Assembly: GCA_001566295.1 (NCBI GenBank) | Contig: KQ964257.1 | Location: 310,001-374,000 of the forward strand | Length of the DNA: 64,000 nucleotides | Direction: 5' to 3' | From: Microdochium bolleyi | Lineage: Eukaryota; Ascomycota; Sordariomycetes; Xylariales; Microdochiaceae | Part shown: positions 41,943 through 54,710 of the stretch, piece after piece | How positions within the stretch are numbered: position 1 is the first letter of the stretch | How the letters are laid out: every line of letters begins with the position of its first letter | The notes under the pieces: generated by a model | Told to the model about the DNA's origin: nothing | Seen by the model: the letters and a program-made list of their open reading frames with translations, nothing else | Databases searched by the model: none | Program-made: the position numbers and the translations under genes

Positions 41943-43084
41943 CGGCCAAAACGAGTTCCCAAGATATTTACATTTCTTGACGCCGGTTCAGGGGCATGGG
42001 GGCCGGGAAAACCTGCCTGCGGGAAGATTCAAGAGCTTTGTCTGCCTTCCGGCTCATATACCCGACCAGGCACCGCGCGCAACATCTCACGCTTCGCCTA
42101 TCGCCCAGACGGACCGGGCTACCTTGTTATCTGCTTTCGACGTTCGTCCTGTGGCGAGCAGGAAGTGTCGATTGTCACACTGGGCGCGCGCGCAGAAGGT
42201 GGCAACTTTCTGACCTCGCGGACGGCCTGTTCTCGTGGGACTCGTGGCCCAAGGGCGAGCAAAAAAAAAAAAAAAAAAGGAGGAATGCCTTCATCGCGCG
42301 GGCAGTTTCTCAACGGGCGGCGGGCCCTGTAGCTGGCCTCGTCTAGCTTCGGCTGTACCTTTGGCTCCTGCCCGCGCCGCATCTACTCGTGCATGGAGAT
42401 GGGCGTGCTAATCCACGCACCGGCCAGGATGGGAGTACTTTGCCGGCAGGACCGTCCCCTTCCGTGTGTGTCGTGGTGGTGTCGCCTGGTTCGAACACGA
42501 CGGTGCCAGGGAACGCGGACGATTAGGGGGACCCAGTCCAGCGGGGGCGCGGAAGTTGGCGAGGTTGTCGCCGGGTAATTAGTGTCGGTCGGTCCCAAAA
42601 GGAGATTCTTCGGCGGGAAAGCACGGCGGCGAACATTGTGACGAGTATGTTCAGGAACAGAAGGATATGGACAATCTTGCGTTGCGAGTGACAAGCTTTG
42701 GCATCGCCCTTTGACTCGGGATTAGTCAAGAGATGCTCGGCTCTTGTGACTCGCATGGTAGACACCCTTGCAATATCAGGTACGTTCAGAGTTTGATCGA
42801 GTGCCAGGCCATCAGGAACAAGAGGTAGTTGCTTTGATGGCCTACACGGAACAAGCACAGGAAGAGGCCATCTCTTGGCCCCAAGATTCATATCCACGAC
42901 TAGGAGCCTAAGCTCTTGTATCAAACACGAACGTATAGGTGTCTTGCAACATCCATCATCTAAGCCTCAGTTCCTATCGCGACTACAACATCCAACTTCA
43001 TCGGAGCTAGCCATGGCATGACCTACTTGGTTGTTCTAAGGTCTTAGTACAGTCTATCTACATCATCCTAGCTTGTAACACACA
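41943..43084. other. Convergent 3' region with a poly-A tract
   Basis: Between the convergent kinase-fusion and Laa1-type genes. It contains a 17-base A run at 42262-42278. A minus-strand 133-codon frame at 42523-42924 has one hydrophobic stretch (IVHILLFLNILVTMFAAVLS) but no further support, and I do not call it a gene. Confidence 0.4.
42262..42278. repeat. Poly-A tract (17)
   Basis: A homopolymer run of 17 A in the convergent intergenic region, ~320 bp past the kinase-fusion stop codon. No flanking target-site duplication is obvious. Confidence 0.6.
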
Positions 43085-46000
43085 TCAGCCTCCAAAGTCC
43101 ATCTTTAGCGCAATCGTCGGCTGGCTGCTCGCTTGTGCCCCCGTGGCAACTGCAGTCTGGCGCCCAGATTTGATGACCTCCTCCATAAACGCCCGCTGGC
43201 CCTCGCTCATGTTGGCGACAATGCCGCGGAACCCAGGCTGATCCGCCGATGCAAGCTCAAGAAGCCGCGCGCTCGTCTCCTGATAGATGACGGCGCCCTC
43301 GCTGTTTGCACGAGATAGCAGCGCGGGCGCGATCACGGACATGACGATCGGTCTGTGGTCCTTACCAACGGCGCTGACGTACTGAGTGAGCGTCTGCGCA
43401 ACTAGGCTACGTGCCTGCTCTGGGTCTTCTGGGTCGGTGTCGGTGATGAACGCAACGAGGCGTGGGAGCAAGTAGCGCGCGATGGACTGATCAGCTGGGG
43501 ATGGGGATGGCTGGAGAAGTAAGGACTTGACGCAGTTGGCTGCAATTTTTGCAGTCTAAAGAGATAATTAGCAGTCGTGATTAGTGAGGGTGGCGGTGGT
43601 AGGACTCTTACCATGCGATCAGTCAAGCAGTCCATGACTTCCTCCAGGAATCGCTGGGCCAGTGGGTTATTAGCCGCAAGCCGGTTGTTGCCGCCCGTGA
43701 AGAGAATCGTGATTGCCAGCAGGCAGTTCTTGACGTTCTGCAACGATGTAGGCTGCTCTCTCTTCTGTCCGTTGAGGTAGATGGATAGCAACCGGCGTAA
43801 GCAGCCCTGGACCTGTGCATCTGTGACCGACTTCGCCTCAGGTGAGGAGCGAGCTCCGAGCATGCTCGTGATGAAACGTTTAAACATCGGCAGAGCCTGC
43901 GGCACAATGACGTCCTGACAAGACGGGGTCATCATGATTGTGGCAAAGATGTGGATGATACAAGCGTGCAAGTCCGTCTTGATGATCGAAGGGAAGACTT
44001 CCGCCGCATCAACAATAGCGTTGAGTGCCGACCGGATGAGGAGTACCGCCTCCTCGGTCAGCTGGAAGCGCACAGGCTGACCGGCCTCGCTCAGATTTGG
44101 CAACATGCCAGAGAGGACTAGAACGATAATGCGTGTAAGTTCGAACAGCTGCTCAATATCTTCCGAGAGGTCCCCGTCCTCGACCTGCTCCTTCTTCCTT
44201 GCCGAAGGGTGCGCCACGCATAATTCGCGAGCAATGCTAACGATGACACTCTGCACATCAAGTCCTTCGGTTAAGACCAGTCGGTCGAGAAGGTCCATTG
44301 TTTCGGAGAAGATAGCCGGGCGGTAGATGGCGTGCCCAGAAACGCTGGGGTGCAGGATCTTCTTTAGAGCCTGAAGTATTTCAAGTGTTTGTTCTTGAGT
44401 GGCGAGAGCATCTGACTGTCCCGGCCTTGCTGCAAGAGCCTCGAAGGCGATGCCAAAGAGCACAAAGAAAAATGCGAGCGGTTCGTCCCGGTAGTTGATG
44501 TCTGCGCCCTTGGAGTGGCCGTTCGTGCCAGGCGCGTCGACCTCCTTGCCGTCGAGCGCATCAAAGACGAATTCGCTGTCTTGCTCAATGAGACTAGCGA
44601 TTGCGTCGACGAGCTTGAGCCATGAGTCCTGGTAGAACTTGAGAAGTGTTTCGCGGTTAAGGGCGGAATATATCGAATCCAGGCTGCCCGACATCGATGG
44701 AGGGCCTAGGGTCATTGAGATATCTGGCTCAAACCGAAGACGAGCAAACTCCCGAAGAGAAGCCAGCCAAAGCGGCGTGAGCGTACCGATGTGTGGCTTC
44801 AGAACTTCGAGGAGGTACTTCTGTTCGGAGCTGGCGACCTGGAGGTCAGCCCAGGCAGAGAAGACCGACATCTTCACCATGACTTGAGCACTCGAGCTCA
44901 ATCCCTTGAGATCGCCAATACCCGCATTCTCCACCTCTGACGAGAAATTCTCGAGCGCTGTCACCAGCGTCTTCAATATGCGGCCCATGCGTTCCACATC
45001 TGTGACTATCCCCGTTGAGATGAACGCGGCGCAGACATGCACTGCTTCCGAGGCCAGCTCCGGAGACGAATCGGCCGCAAACGCTGGAGTCAGTGCCGAA
45101 CCGATCTGAGCTTGGTACTGCTCGAGAAGCATGGCTTCGTCAAAGTCAGGGTCTGGTGCTTTTCCGAACATCTTGAGTATGGCCCCGATGATCTTAAGAC
45201 CCCAGATCCGCAGCTCCACAACACCCGAAGTGGACGCAGAAAATGCCATGCGAACCACATCGGCAATCTTGGCTTGCAACGCACTCTGGGCTGCAGACTC
45301 CCCATTGACAGCAATATCCTTGTTGATCAGGACGAAGAGGTCATACAGACATTCCATCGCGAATGTTCTGACTTGCCATCTTAGAGGCTCGACCTCAGAA
45401 CGCGATGGCGCATCCTTCTCATCCTTGTTGGTGCCTGCGAACCCTGCAACTTCGTCATCCTGCAGATCCAGTGTTGTGCTCGGCTTCGCGGCCGGCGCCG
45501 CCTCTTCCTGTGGTTTGCGCCTAGTCAACTTCAGCACAGCTTGGAAGCGGGCGAGCCATATCGCAGTATCTTTTAGTGCAGTCTGCCTCATCCAGTTTCG
45601 GATAAGTGTGCGGAGTCCATCATGTTGCGGCGCATCATCGAGTATGAGCCACAGCTGCTCCTCAATACCAGGATTGGCAGCTGCGAGGACATCGTAAGAA
45701 TTGCGCTTCATCAGGTTGTAAAGACCATCGATGGCGACATCCCGCAAGAAAGGATACTCAGAGTCGAGATACTTTTGAAGACATTTAACGTAGTCAGCAA
45801 ACACCATGTGTCCAGGCGTGTACAGTGACAAATGCTCAAGGCACGTCAGCGCCTCCCGCTGGACCTCGGTGTTGTCTTCCTCTTGGAGCTGGTTAACAAG
45901 AGTCAGGATGAGTTCGCGTGATTTGACAGAATCCTGCAAATCCGGTCCGACAACATTGATTATCGAGTCTACACAACGTGTGACAGCTCCGATGGTAGAC

Positions 46001-49000
46001 AACTCCATCTCGAGGCTCATGGAGATAGGCGATGCCACCTCATTGTGATGACTTTCCGAGAGGTATAGCTGGGCCACCATACCAAGCGTGCCGGACACGT
46101 ACGGGCCGAAGCTGAGACCTGCAGCAGCCGCGGCATGACCGAGCGACTTGACTGCCCAGAAATGCACAGTTGGATGGGGATCGTTGCAGAGAGACATCAG
46201 AATGCCGGTAATGGTCTTGAGGTGATATGCCGCGCCCATTCCTCCCACCTTTGCCTGGATGCACCCCAGAGCCATGGCGCATCCAGCACGCGCTGTGGGC
46301 TCTCTGTTGCCAACGATCGTGTCGACAAGGTGCTTCACTTCGTGATTCGTGAATGCGTTGCCTGACGCGTTGCACAGTCGAGCGATGGCCTCGTAGCCAA
46401 GGTGCCGAACGTACTGGTCTGGGTCTATGACAAAAGCACGGATGAGTTCTTGTAGCAGTTTCTCGACGGCGAGGGTCGTGATGTTGCCAGCGGGCGATCG
46501 TGTCTCCTTGACAGAAACCTTCATGGTCGAGAACAAGGCGCTTGCGACATTGACGTTGATGGCCGCTTTGCGACCGGGATCGCGCTGCAATGAGCCAGCA
46601 GAGATGTAGGTGACAAGCTGCTCCAATATACTCTCTTGCACCTTCGCAGGCGTCAGTGGGAAGACAAAGGCAAACAGCTGTATCGCCATGTTGACGACTT
46701 CGGTAGCAGGCGGATCGGGAAGAACCGTAGACTCGTCGCCGTGCGTTGTGTACAGCAGCGCAGCATCATTTTCCAATGACGGGCAGATTGGAGCTTGAAC
46801 GAGACTGTCAATGATGCTCTCCGGGCTCGAATCGTCCACTTCGACGGTTTCCTCCGCATCATCCTTTTGGCCTGGTAGCTTCTTCATTCTGAAACCTCGG
46901 ATGAGCCCGGTAACACCGAATCCTGAATTATCATTGGCCTCCCATACGGTGTCGAACGTGCCAGCTGCACTAGCAATAGACGCACTCAGTGTGTTGGGAG
47001 CATAGTTCTCAGGGTCGGCGAACAGGGACACGGCCAGAGTCAGCAAGTTAGACTGTAGAAGCGCTTCACTTCCTCCAGCTGGGCTTTGATTGACAAGCTT
47101 GGTATAGCACTGAAGGACACGCCGTTGTGTCATAGACTCGAAATCCAAGAGTTGCAGTGATGGAGCAAGTCTCTGCGTGTTGTCTTCGGATGTTTTCTTG
47201 GCTGGCAGCATCTTGAGGAACACAGACGTGTTCTGGAGCATAGTCGCAATGCGCTTTGAGACGTCCACAGTCAAGAGCCTCGAGTTGTACTGGAGGAAAG
47301 AGAGAATGCAGCTTAACGCACACTCCTTCACATGCGTGAGGTAGGATACCTCGAGTAGGCTGCGATGCGCGAAGTTGTCCTTGGCCAAGGGTTTCGGTGT
47401 CGCGTTCTTCCACAGAACGAGGAGTTGCGACAGGTGGATCTTGACGAAGTTGGGTCCCAAAGTCATCAAACCGCCGAGAAGGATCCAAGCAACCTGAACC
47501 TGGGTCGCGGACACTCGGAGCTCGGACTGACTGCTCGACTTGAGCAGGTCAGTGGCCATCGAGTAGACTCTGTTGTCGACGTCGAGTGATCCATACAGAG
47601 GGCGGGCGGGACTCGCACTCAATGTCGCGGCGAGACCGTGGGCAAACCCGATGCACCTTCGAGGTGAACCCTTCGGACTACCAAGCTGGCTCATCTCTCT
47701 GCCGAGGCTGTTCATGCAAACAGACAGGCAGGGCAGAAGCTGCTGTGGGCAAGCCAAGACAAAGGACTTCAGACACTTCGAGGCGTAGACTTGAACACTG
47801 TAGCTGGGATGCTGTAACACCTGCAATAAGCCGTCCCGGCATGGCTCCGCAAAAGTGTTCGAGGCGGACCCGAGAGTCTCAATGAGAGACGTGGCAGCAC
47901 CCAAGGTCGCGATCAGAGTCTGCTTGCTCGGTTCAGGTCGTTCCTTCAGAGTCTGTGGATAGTTCTTGAAAATGTCACTGACAAGGACCTTGACCACAGC
48001 AATCTGCGCTGATTCTCCGAGAATGCGCTGTCCGATGACCACCTGCAGAATTGTGTCGACAATTCGCCGCGAGATCAGAAGTCTGTATCTGTTGTTGAGG
48101 ATGTTCGAGTTTCCTAGTACGTCCACGGTGAGGTTCTCGATGATGTTCATATACTGCGCTTCCACGAACTTCTCGCCCAGTCGTTTCAGGACGCGCCCGT
48201 AGCAGACGCCAAGCGCAGCTCTAGCCTTATTAGTCGTTGATGAACGAACGAATTGTGTTGAGAGAGTCTTCAGCATCTCGTTGAGGCTGAACGTAAGGTC
48301 CTGCCCTTTCTTGCTGCTGCTTCCTGTAGGTGTACCAGGTCGGGATGGGAAGTCGTCGTCGTCGTCCAGGTTCGCACCAGGGGCCATAGACGCGCGCTTG
48401 GCAGCTTTCGATTTCGCCTTCTTGGCCTTGGGTGCCGCTGCTGGGTTCTCAGAGTGGCTCTTTACCATGACTTCTGCCAGACAGTCGGCCACTGCATGCC
48501 GAACCTGGGGTATACCGGAGTCGATTGCCTTGAAAATGGTCGACTTGAGATTCTCAAAGTCGCTCGAGTTCTCAAAGTATGTAGTGCTCCTGGAAAGCGC
48601 ACGCAAGCAGCGACAGGCGCATATGATAGTCAGGGCGCCCTTCTCGCCAGTCACAGCATTGCGTGCCTGTTTCCATGCATCCCTGGCAATGTTCTCATCG
48701 ATGCTCCCCTGAATCATTGTCACGATCTTCGCAAGCGCCACAAAGACGGCCGCGCGGAGGCCCGAGTGTGTCGTGGAGGACTTGAGCACTTTGATGAGGG
48801 TGGCGCAGGCGAGCTGGTGCAAGCTGATAGCGCTGTCGCCCGCAGCTGCGTAGACGTCGCCGAGACAGACCACTGCAGCATGTCGAGTACGGATGTCGGA
48901 CTCCGTCTTCGATTTGGAGTTGGCAATGATGTTGACAAGGTCGTTGATGGTCTCAATGAGTAGCTTGCGGTCTCCAATGGCGAAGATATGGCCGAGGATC

Positions 49001-49320
49001 TTGCCGAGGCTGTTGCGCGTGACACGATTGGGAGCTGGCGCTGGCAGGTTGATGATCTGAAAGACCTCCTTCTTGAGGTAGAACTGCTGTGCGGTGCAGT
49101 CGTCGGCATCGAGGGCGAGCACATGCGTCTTGAGGCTCGAGACGAAGTTGAGCAGGAACAGGTCCTGCTGCTCTGCTGGGAGGGACTGGACCTTAGAGAG
49201 GTCGAGCTCTGGGTTCGTGGTCGCAGCCGTGGCTGATCGCGAGATGCCCTGTGTCGGAGGGGCAGCAGAGACATCGCCGCTGCCGTTATTGGCAGGTGCG
49301 TGTGTATCCGAGGACGACAT
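43085..49320 (-). CDS. LAA1: Laa1/HEATR5-type giant HEAT-repeat protein
   Basis: Two exons, 49320-43612 and 43555-43085, give 2,059 residues. The 56 bp intron (GTAAGA...TTTAG) splices DRM to TAKIAANCVKSLLLQ, with both frames intact. The protein is HEAT-type helical repeats over almost its full length. The N-terminal block (QDLFLLNFVSSLKTHVLAL, then TRNSLGKILGHIFAIGDRKL) and ~2,000-residue size fit yeast Laa1 and animal HEATR5. These bind the AP-1 clathrin adaptor and act in trafficking between the trans-Golgi and endosomes. A basic low-complexity insert (APKAKKAKSKAAKRAS) near residue 300 interrupts the repeats. The C-terminus ends ALKMDFGG. The gene is divergent from the TACO1-type gene, with a 703 bp shared promoter region. 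Confidence 0.9.
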
Positions 49321-50023
49321 GACGGATCATTGGGGGACTATGATCTTGTTGGGAACGACAGTGAAGGTAGTGGTGGTGGTCGAAGCTATTCCGAGGATCG
49401 TCGAGGCCACGGAGCATCAGAGAGGGGTGGAGTAAGTGGAGCGGCCGGCGTCGCTCCGTATGAGCGTAGAAGACGGTGACGGAGCGATTCCGAAGCGCTG
49501 CTTGCTGCTAGGGCCGTGGCGATAGCGTCGGAGAAGGGGCTGTTGCTCTGAGTGGTGTGACTCCCAGCAACTGCGAAATGCGAAGTGGACAATCGGAGCT
49601 GGGGATGAAGCTGTGAAGCTCCCAAGCCATCCAATGGAGGGGCGGTGACGCCAGGGGCAGCTGCGGAATCTGGCCCGCCAGGGTCAGACTCTCTTCCCTG
49701 CTGGTCCTGTGACGCGGGCGCCCGCCTCGTGGTAAGCTCGGGACGTTTTGAGCAGGTAAAAGATGTTCTCAATCCATCATTGGGACTTCTGAGGCATCAA
49801 TCCTCCAAACCGAGCCCGGTGCGACTGGCAACGGCGAGACAGACTCGTGACTCTCGTCCAGTTTGATCCGGGGAAGGAGCTCTCAGTGTGGGCTAACGTG
49901 CGGCTAAACCCAGATGCCCAGCAGGGATCACCCACCTGCACCCAGACTTCCGCGAAAATTCCCCAGACGTGCGATGCTAACTTGCGCTTCCGCGAGCTTT
50001 CGTGACGCCCGTCCACGAGCCCG
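49321..50023. other. Divergent promoter, Laa1-type and TACO1-type genes
   Basis: A 703 bp shared upstream region. The plus-strand side just before 50024 is GC-rich. A minus-strand frame at 49386-49772 lies in the likely leader of the HEAT-repeat gene and is low complexity. No specific binding site stands out. Confidence 0.45.
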
Positions 50024-51070
50024 ATGTCTTCAACAACAAGACCTGCAGCTATGCTGCTCCAACGGCAAGCCTGCACGTGGTCCAATGCCATAGCGCCTCC
50101 TTCATCGGTCTGCGCTCGGTGCCGGCACAGTATCCTGCTCCAGCAACGTCAACATCCGCTCACGACCCGTTCGTCGACACAACGACAACGACAGCCACAG
50201 CAAGGTCACGTCCGTCGGGAATTTTCCTCCACCGCCCTCTCCGCGAGCGGGCACAACCGGTGGTCCAAGATTAAGCACGAAAAGGGCGCCGCGGACATGA
50301 AGAAGACCGCCCAGCGCAACACCTTCGCGAAGCACCTGACGCTGTACTCGAAGCTGTACGGCGGCAACCCGGCCCTCAACCCGCAACTCGCGACGGTGAT
50401 CGCGGCGGCCAAGAAGTCGGGCATGCCGAAGGCCAACATCGACGCCGCGGTCGCCAGGGGTCAGGGCAAATCGACGTCCGGCGAGAAGCTCGAGGCGGTG
50501 ACTTTCGAAACCATTATGAACCCGTCCGTGGCGATCGTGGTCGACATCGAGTCGGACAACAAGAACCGCTCGATCAAGGACATGCGCTCGCTTGCCAAGA
50601 AGCACAAGGCGCTGGCCGCGCCGACGGCGTTCCAGTTCACGCGCACGGGGCGGATCGTGCTGGGCACGCCTCAGCCGGATACGGAGGGTGCACAGCAGCA
50701 GCAGCCAGAGCAACAGCCCGCTGAGGACCGGTTCGATGATGTGCTCATGGCCGCGGTGGAGGCGGGCGCCGAGGACGTCGAGCAGGATGAGGATGGCAAC
50801 TACCTGCTCTGGACCCAGCCCGGCTCGACGCACCACGTCGCGCAGACTGTGGCCAAGGAGCTCGAGCTCGATATCCTAAGCTCCGACATCATCTACAAGC
50901 CGACAGCCGAGATGGTCGAGGTCGACGACGAGGGCGCTGCGCTGGCGCTGGGCAACTTCCTTGCCGCAGTCAAGGAGTACCCCGACGTGCTGGCCATCTA
51001 CTCGAATGCCGTCCAGGGCGGCATCTCGGACGAGGCCTGGGCTAAGATTGAGGACTGCTTGGATGTATGA
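50024..51070 (+). CDS. TACO1/YebC-type mitochondrial translation activator
   Basis: A single exon encodes 348 residues. The N-terminus (~70 residues, rich in Arg, Gln and Ser, no acidic residues until late; VRREFSSTALS near the probable cleavage site) is a mitochondrial presequence. The family start follows: GHNRWSKIKHEKGAADMKK. Then come the YebC blocks GGNPALNPQLATVIAAAKKS, MPKANIDAAVARGQG, VAIVVDIESDNKNRS and FTRTGRIVL. A Gln-rich insert (QQQQPEQQPAED) sits before the third domain. Human TACO1 promotes translation of COX1, and the yeast member is Dpc29; a role in mitochondrial translation is expected. Met10 (50051) is an alternative start. The gene converges on PET100, another cytochrome oxidase biogenesis gene. 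Confidence 0.9.
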   Translation: MSSTTRPAAMLLQRQACTWSNAIAPPSSVCARCRHSILLQQRQHPLTTRSSTQRQRQPQQGHVRREFSSTALSASGHNRWSKIKHEKGAADMKKTAQRNTFAKHLTLYSKLYGGNPALNPQLATVIAAAKKSGMPKANIDAAVARGQGKSTSGEKLEAVTFETIMNPSVAIVVDIESDNKNRSIKDMRSLAKKHKALAAPTAFQFTRTGRIVLGTPQPDTEGAQQQQPEQQPAEDRFDDVLMAAVEAGAEDVEQDEDGNYLLWTQPGSTHHVAQTVAKELELDILSSDIIYKPTAEMVEVDDEGAALALGNFLAAVKEYPDVLAIYSNAVQGGISDEAWAKIEDCLDV

Positions 51071-51639
51071 TATTGAGATTTAAGATTCTGTACATGTAGA
51101 ATACTGTTGTACACTACCCCCATCATAGAGATAGAGGTCCTCCAATCAGGACCGAGATGATTGTTACATAATTGTACAGATATCCAGACAAGTTGTATAC
51201 ACGCCTTGTGGCGGTGGTGTCGCCTATCAACGCAAACACCACAGTGTGCTGCAAGTCCAGCGCCCACGCTCGACTGGGCGGGCGCTGTCACCAAGACAGG
51301 AACGTAGAAACTTGACCTCGTCCCTCCACGATCTACCGTGGTCGGGTTATGACAACCCCTTACGCCGCCGCCGGGTGCACTGCTTGCCTGCTTGCTTCCA
51401 AGTGCTCACGGCCACGGCCAGAGCGTCTTCCCCGCTGCTCGCTCCCGCAAAATCGGGTGTGCCACTGAGCCACGACGTCAGGGGAAACGCCTCTTTCCTC
51501 GTCCAGCGCCTACGCGGCTCGATGACAGCCTCCAGAGCCAAGGACTTACATCCCACGTCGGCGGCTCTCTCCACGGCGAGCACTGACCCCGGATACTGCC
51601 GCTTCCTGAATCTTTCGGCTGCATCGTTGCTCTGCATCA
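51071..51639. other. Convergent 3' region
   Basis: 3' UTRs of the TACO1-type and PET100 genes. Overlapping frames on both strands lack any family signal. Nothing further is seen. Confidence 0.45.
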
Positions 51640-52115
51640 TCACCAGAACCAACCACCCTTCTTCTTCCCCTCCCCCTCTGCTCCACCAGCAGCAGCCTCC
51701 TCGCCCTCGTCCCTGACCCCGTTCGTCCGCGGGTCGTCGGTCCTGATCCCGTGGATCTCGTTGTACCGCTTCTCCTCCGCGAGCCGCTGGTCGCGCAGGT
51801 ACAGCCTCTTCGCGCGCAGCCGCGCCAGCTCCGCGTGGATCTCGTCCTTCTCGAACGGCACCTTGTTCCCTTCCTCGGCCTTGGGCCAGAAGTCGGGCAC
51901 GTTGAACCGCTCGTCGAGGTTCGTGCCGAAGTAGTACATGATCCCGATCGGGAACATGACGTACATGCCGAACTAGATGCGGGTAAGGCAGCGGCTGTTA
52001 GCTGAATCCTGAACAGATTGGGAAAGAGAGAGAGGGAATGATGCAAGAGATGTCTGGAGTTGGGAGAGAAAGGGGGCCGGCATACCTTGAACACCTCGAG
52101 ATTTGTGCCGCCCAT
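51640..52115 (-). CDS. PET100: Pet100, cytochrome c oxidase assembly factor
   Basis: Two exons, 52115-52086 and 51972-51640, give 120 residues. Exon 1 is only ten codons (MGGTNLEVFK). The 113 bp intron has donor GTATGC, branch GCTAAC and acceptor CTAG, and exon 2 continues FGMYVMFPIGIMYYFGTNLD. This gives the family pattern: a short N-terminus, one membrane helix (~12-25), then a charged helix (FEKDEIHAELARLRAKRLYL). The end is Gly/Lys-rich and finishes GWFW. Pet100 sits in the inner mitochondrial membrane and helps assemble complex IV. The first exon is below the usual cut-off for automatic calls, so the N-terminus is easily missed. Confidence 0.9.
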
Positions 52116-53007
52116 CTTGGCAAATGTGAATTGTGTATCTGAGGAACGCGGGAGAAGTTGCCGCCCCAATCGGACTCAGCTTTGTCGTGCCCGTTTCTGA
52201 GCTGCCTAACGCGACGACTTTCTACCGATCGTCGCGGGCCCCGCCGTCGCTTCTCGTCTGGTCTCGTCCTCGTATCCTCGTATCCTCGTGCGGAATCGTG
52301 TCCCGGCTGGTAACTCCTCCAAGTCGGTCCTGGCGCGAAAGTGAGCCTCACTAGGGACTCTCCCAGGCCGTAGTGGTGCCGTGGCTGCGGGGCGGTAGCC
52401 GTGCCTTGTCGGGACAAGCACAAGAGCAGTTTTCGCAGTTCTTTTCTGGCGCAGTGCTCTGCAAGAGAGTGATTCGTGGGGCTTGTGACGAGGTAGTCGA
52501 GGTCGTGAATCGGTGTCGGGCTGAGGGGCTCATCCGGTGGTGGTGTCATTCATCCTCGTTCGAGAAATGGTCGGAGAAAGTTGAAGCTTCCCCACACTTG
52601 GATCTTCGGGCTCCCCGTCTTAGTCATCAAAGCCCCTGCTGCCCTGGCCGAGAGCTTCAAAGTGGAGCACTCTGCTTTCCGGAGCATCGGCAGGGCTCGA
52701 CTTTGGGAATTTTGCAAGCTTTCGATACGCGTGTTCGACTCGTCGCGGTCCAAGAGGAAACTTTTGTCGCCTTCCAGAGTTTGCAGACTGCCTCGGATAA
52801 CTTCACGAAACGGACAAACAGATCACACGTTACGGAACATTAATGCTTGGAAACTCCAGGGCCGACCGAGGAGCCCGCATACCGCTGTATTGGTCGTAAC
52901 GTCGTCATAAAAAGGACTAGAGTATTATTACATTTTCCCCGTCCCGAAACGCCATGCTTTGCAAATCGCCCGCCCAGTGCCGCTTTGAAAAGAAAAAGAA
53001 AAGACAA
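52116..53007. other. Region between PET100 and SMP3
   Basis: Promoter of PET100 and 3' UTR of SMP3. Plus-strand frames of 109 and 156 codons here overlap each other in different frames and look like chance. No RNA gene is seen. Confidence 0.45.
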
Positions 53008-54710
53008 TCACTTCTTGGGCTTTCCACAGCTCTTGGTGACGCGCCACACAGCTAGCCCGCGCCTGCCGATCACCCTCTTGATCGTCGGCAGGAACCCGTC
53101 CTCGGCCCAGTCCAGGTCATCCAGATTCAGATGCTGCCTGTGCCGCCACACCTCGCGGAACCTCAGCCCCTGCAGGCCCTTGTTGTCCAGATACTCGTCC
53201 AGCCAGGTCGCGGACAGCGGGGCCACGAGGTACGTCCCCTGTGACTCCTTGAGGTACTCTGTATTGCGCCTGTCCGCCGGGGTGTCGCATGTCGCCATAG
53301 CCTCCAGCTTCTCGAGGAGCGACTCGCCGCTCATCCCGGGCACGTCCTCCGTCGTAAGGACCTCGTTCTTGCCATCGAGCAGCCAGATCGGCGGCATGTA
53401 TGTCTTCCACCACACGGCGTTGGTCGCGTCGGGCTGGTTGCTGAGGAATACCTGCGCAGGCACGATGCCACCCTGGTGGTACGTGCCCATCAGGATGCCC
53501 AGGATCGCGTTGAACGCAACCCAGCTACCGATAAAGAGCCTGAGTAGGTTCTTGTTCTGCGGCAGGCGGACGGATGACAATAGCAAGGGCACTGTTGGCA
53601 ACAGGAAGCGCGCCTCCTGGTGCTGGAAGATGGAGAGCACCACGACGCCGGAGAGCGCCGAGTACAGTCGCAGGCCCGGGAGTGGCTGTGTAAGGAGCAG
53701 AGCCACGGCGGGTCCGAGCAGTGTCGGCATGTTGACGAGGATGTGCTGATACCACGGATGGAGTCCGTGCTCGGCCAAGTTCGCTGGCACCAGGTTGTAT
53801 CGTATGTTGTTCCACGGTGTGATTACCGGGTTATTAACCAGGTCCGACCACGTGATCGAGTGTGGCGTGTAGAAGGCAGTGTCGAGGATGATGGCCATGA
53901 AGATGGTTGTTGAAGCTGCCGCCGCCATGACAGCAAGAGACGAGGGCCTGGTAAACAAGAATTAGTGCGTGCTCCTCCAAACTGCTTGCATGCGCGCATA
54001 GAAACACATACCTCTGAACGAAATGGGGTATCAGGCGTAGACCAGGAATCAGAAGGAACGCAGGGAAGGTAATGCGGTTGAAGACGCCAAACACGGCGAC
54101 GACACCGAGCACCATCGAGGCCAGCAGCGACGAGGCCTGCTTTGTCTCGAGGATGCGCTCGATCAGGACCAAGCTCCATGCGACCACGAGAGTTTCGACG
54201 GAGTTGGAGAAGGTGTGTGTTTGGAAGGTCCAGGTGACGTAGGACGACGCGACGAGGATGACGGCAACGCGGCGATGCCGGGAGGACTGGACGAGCTCAT
54301 GGATGGCCCAGTCCTCGAGGACAAAGGTCAGGACGAACATGAGGACGCGCAGCGTCCAGAAAACGGCGATCGGCGGAATCTCGCCGTCGTGCTCGGTGCC
54401 GATCCACAACCACCGGAGGAGGGTCATTGGCAGGCCATAAATGGGCCATAGTGGCAGGACGCTTCGGATGGGGTTGTCGGCGGTGAACTCCCAGGTGAGT
54501 CGCACGGGGTAGCTGAAGATCTGGCCTGTGTCACGCATAGAAGAATGTCAGTCAATTCAGTCGTGGTGCCACGTTTGCGACTATTTCAACGAGTGACGTA
54601 CCAGCTATGACCTCCGGGCCTTGGAAGTTCTCGTCTGGGTGCAGGTAGCTCGGGGAGAGGGCAAAGAAGAGCCTCACGAGCACCAGAAAGATGTATGTGC
54701 GCCTCCACAT
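53008..54710 (-). CDS. SMP3: GPI mannosyltransferase 4 (Smp3/PIG-Z, GT22)
   Basis: Three exons, 54710-54602, 54525-54012 and 53947-53008, give 520 residues. Splicing joins PEVIAG to QIFSYPVRL and FVQR to PSSLAVM, each across a split codon, with GTACGT and GTATGT donors. GT22 features are clear: HPDE at residues 24-27 (LHPDENFQGPEV), a first luminal loop (WEFTADNPIRSVLPLWPIYG), a multi-pass membrane layout, and EHGLHPWYQHILVNMPTLLG. It ends in a basic KSCGKPKK tail, possibly an ER-retention signal. Smp3 adds the fourth mannose to the GPI precursor on the luminal face of the ER, a step needed in yeast before protein attachment. Length matches the yeast enzyme. LAS21, another GPI gene, lies upstream on the same strand. 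Confidence 0.93.

Noticed and set aside
42523..42924. 133-codon minus-strand frame with one hydrophobic helix
   Set aside because: It has no homology I recognise and lies in the convergent 3' region of two genes, with no promoter evidence.
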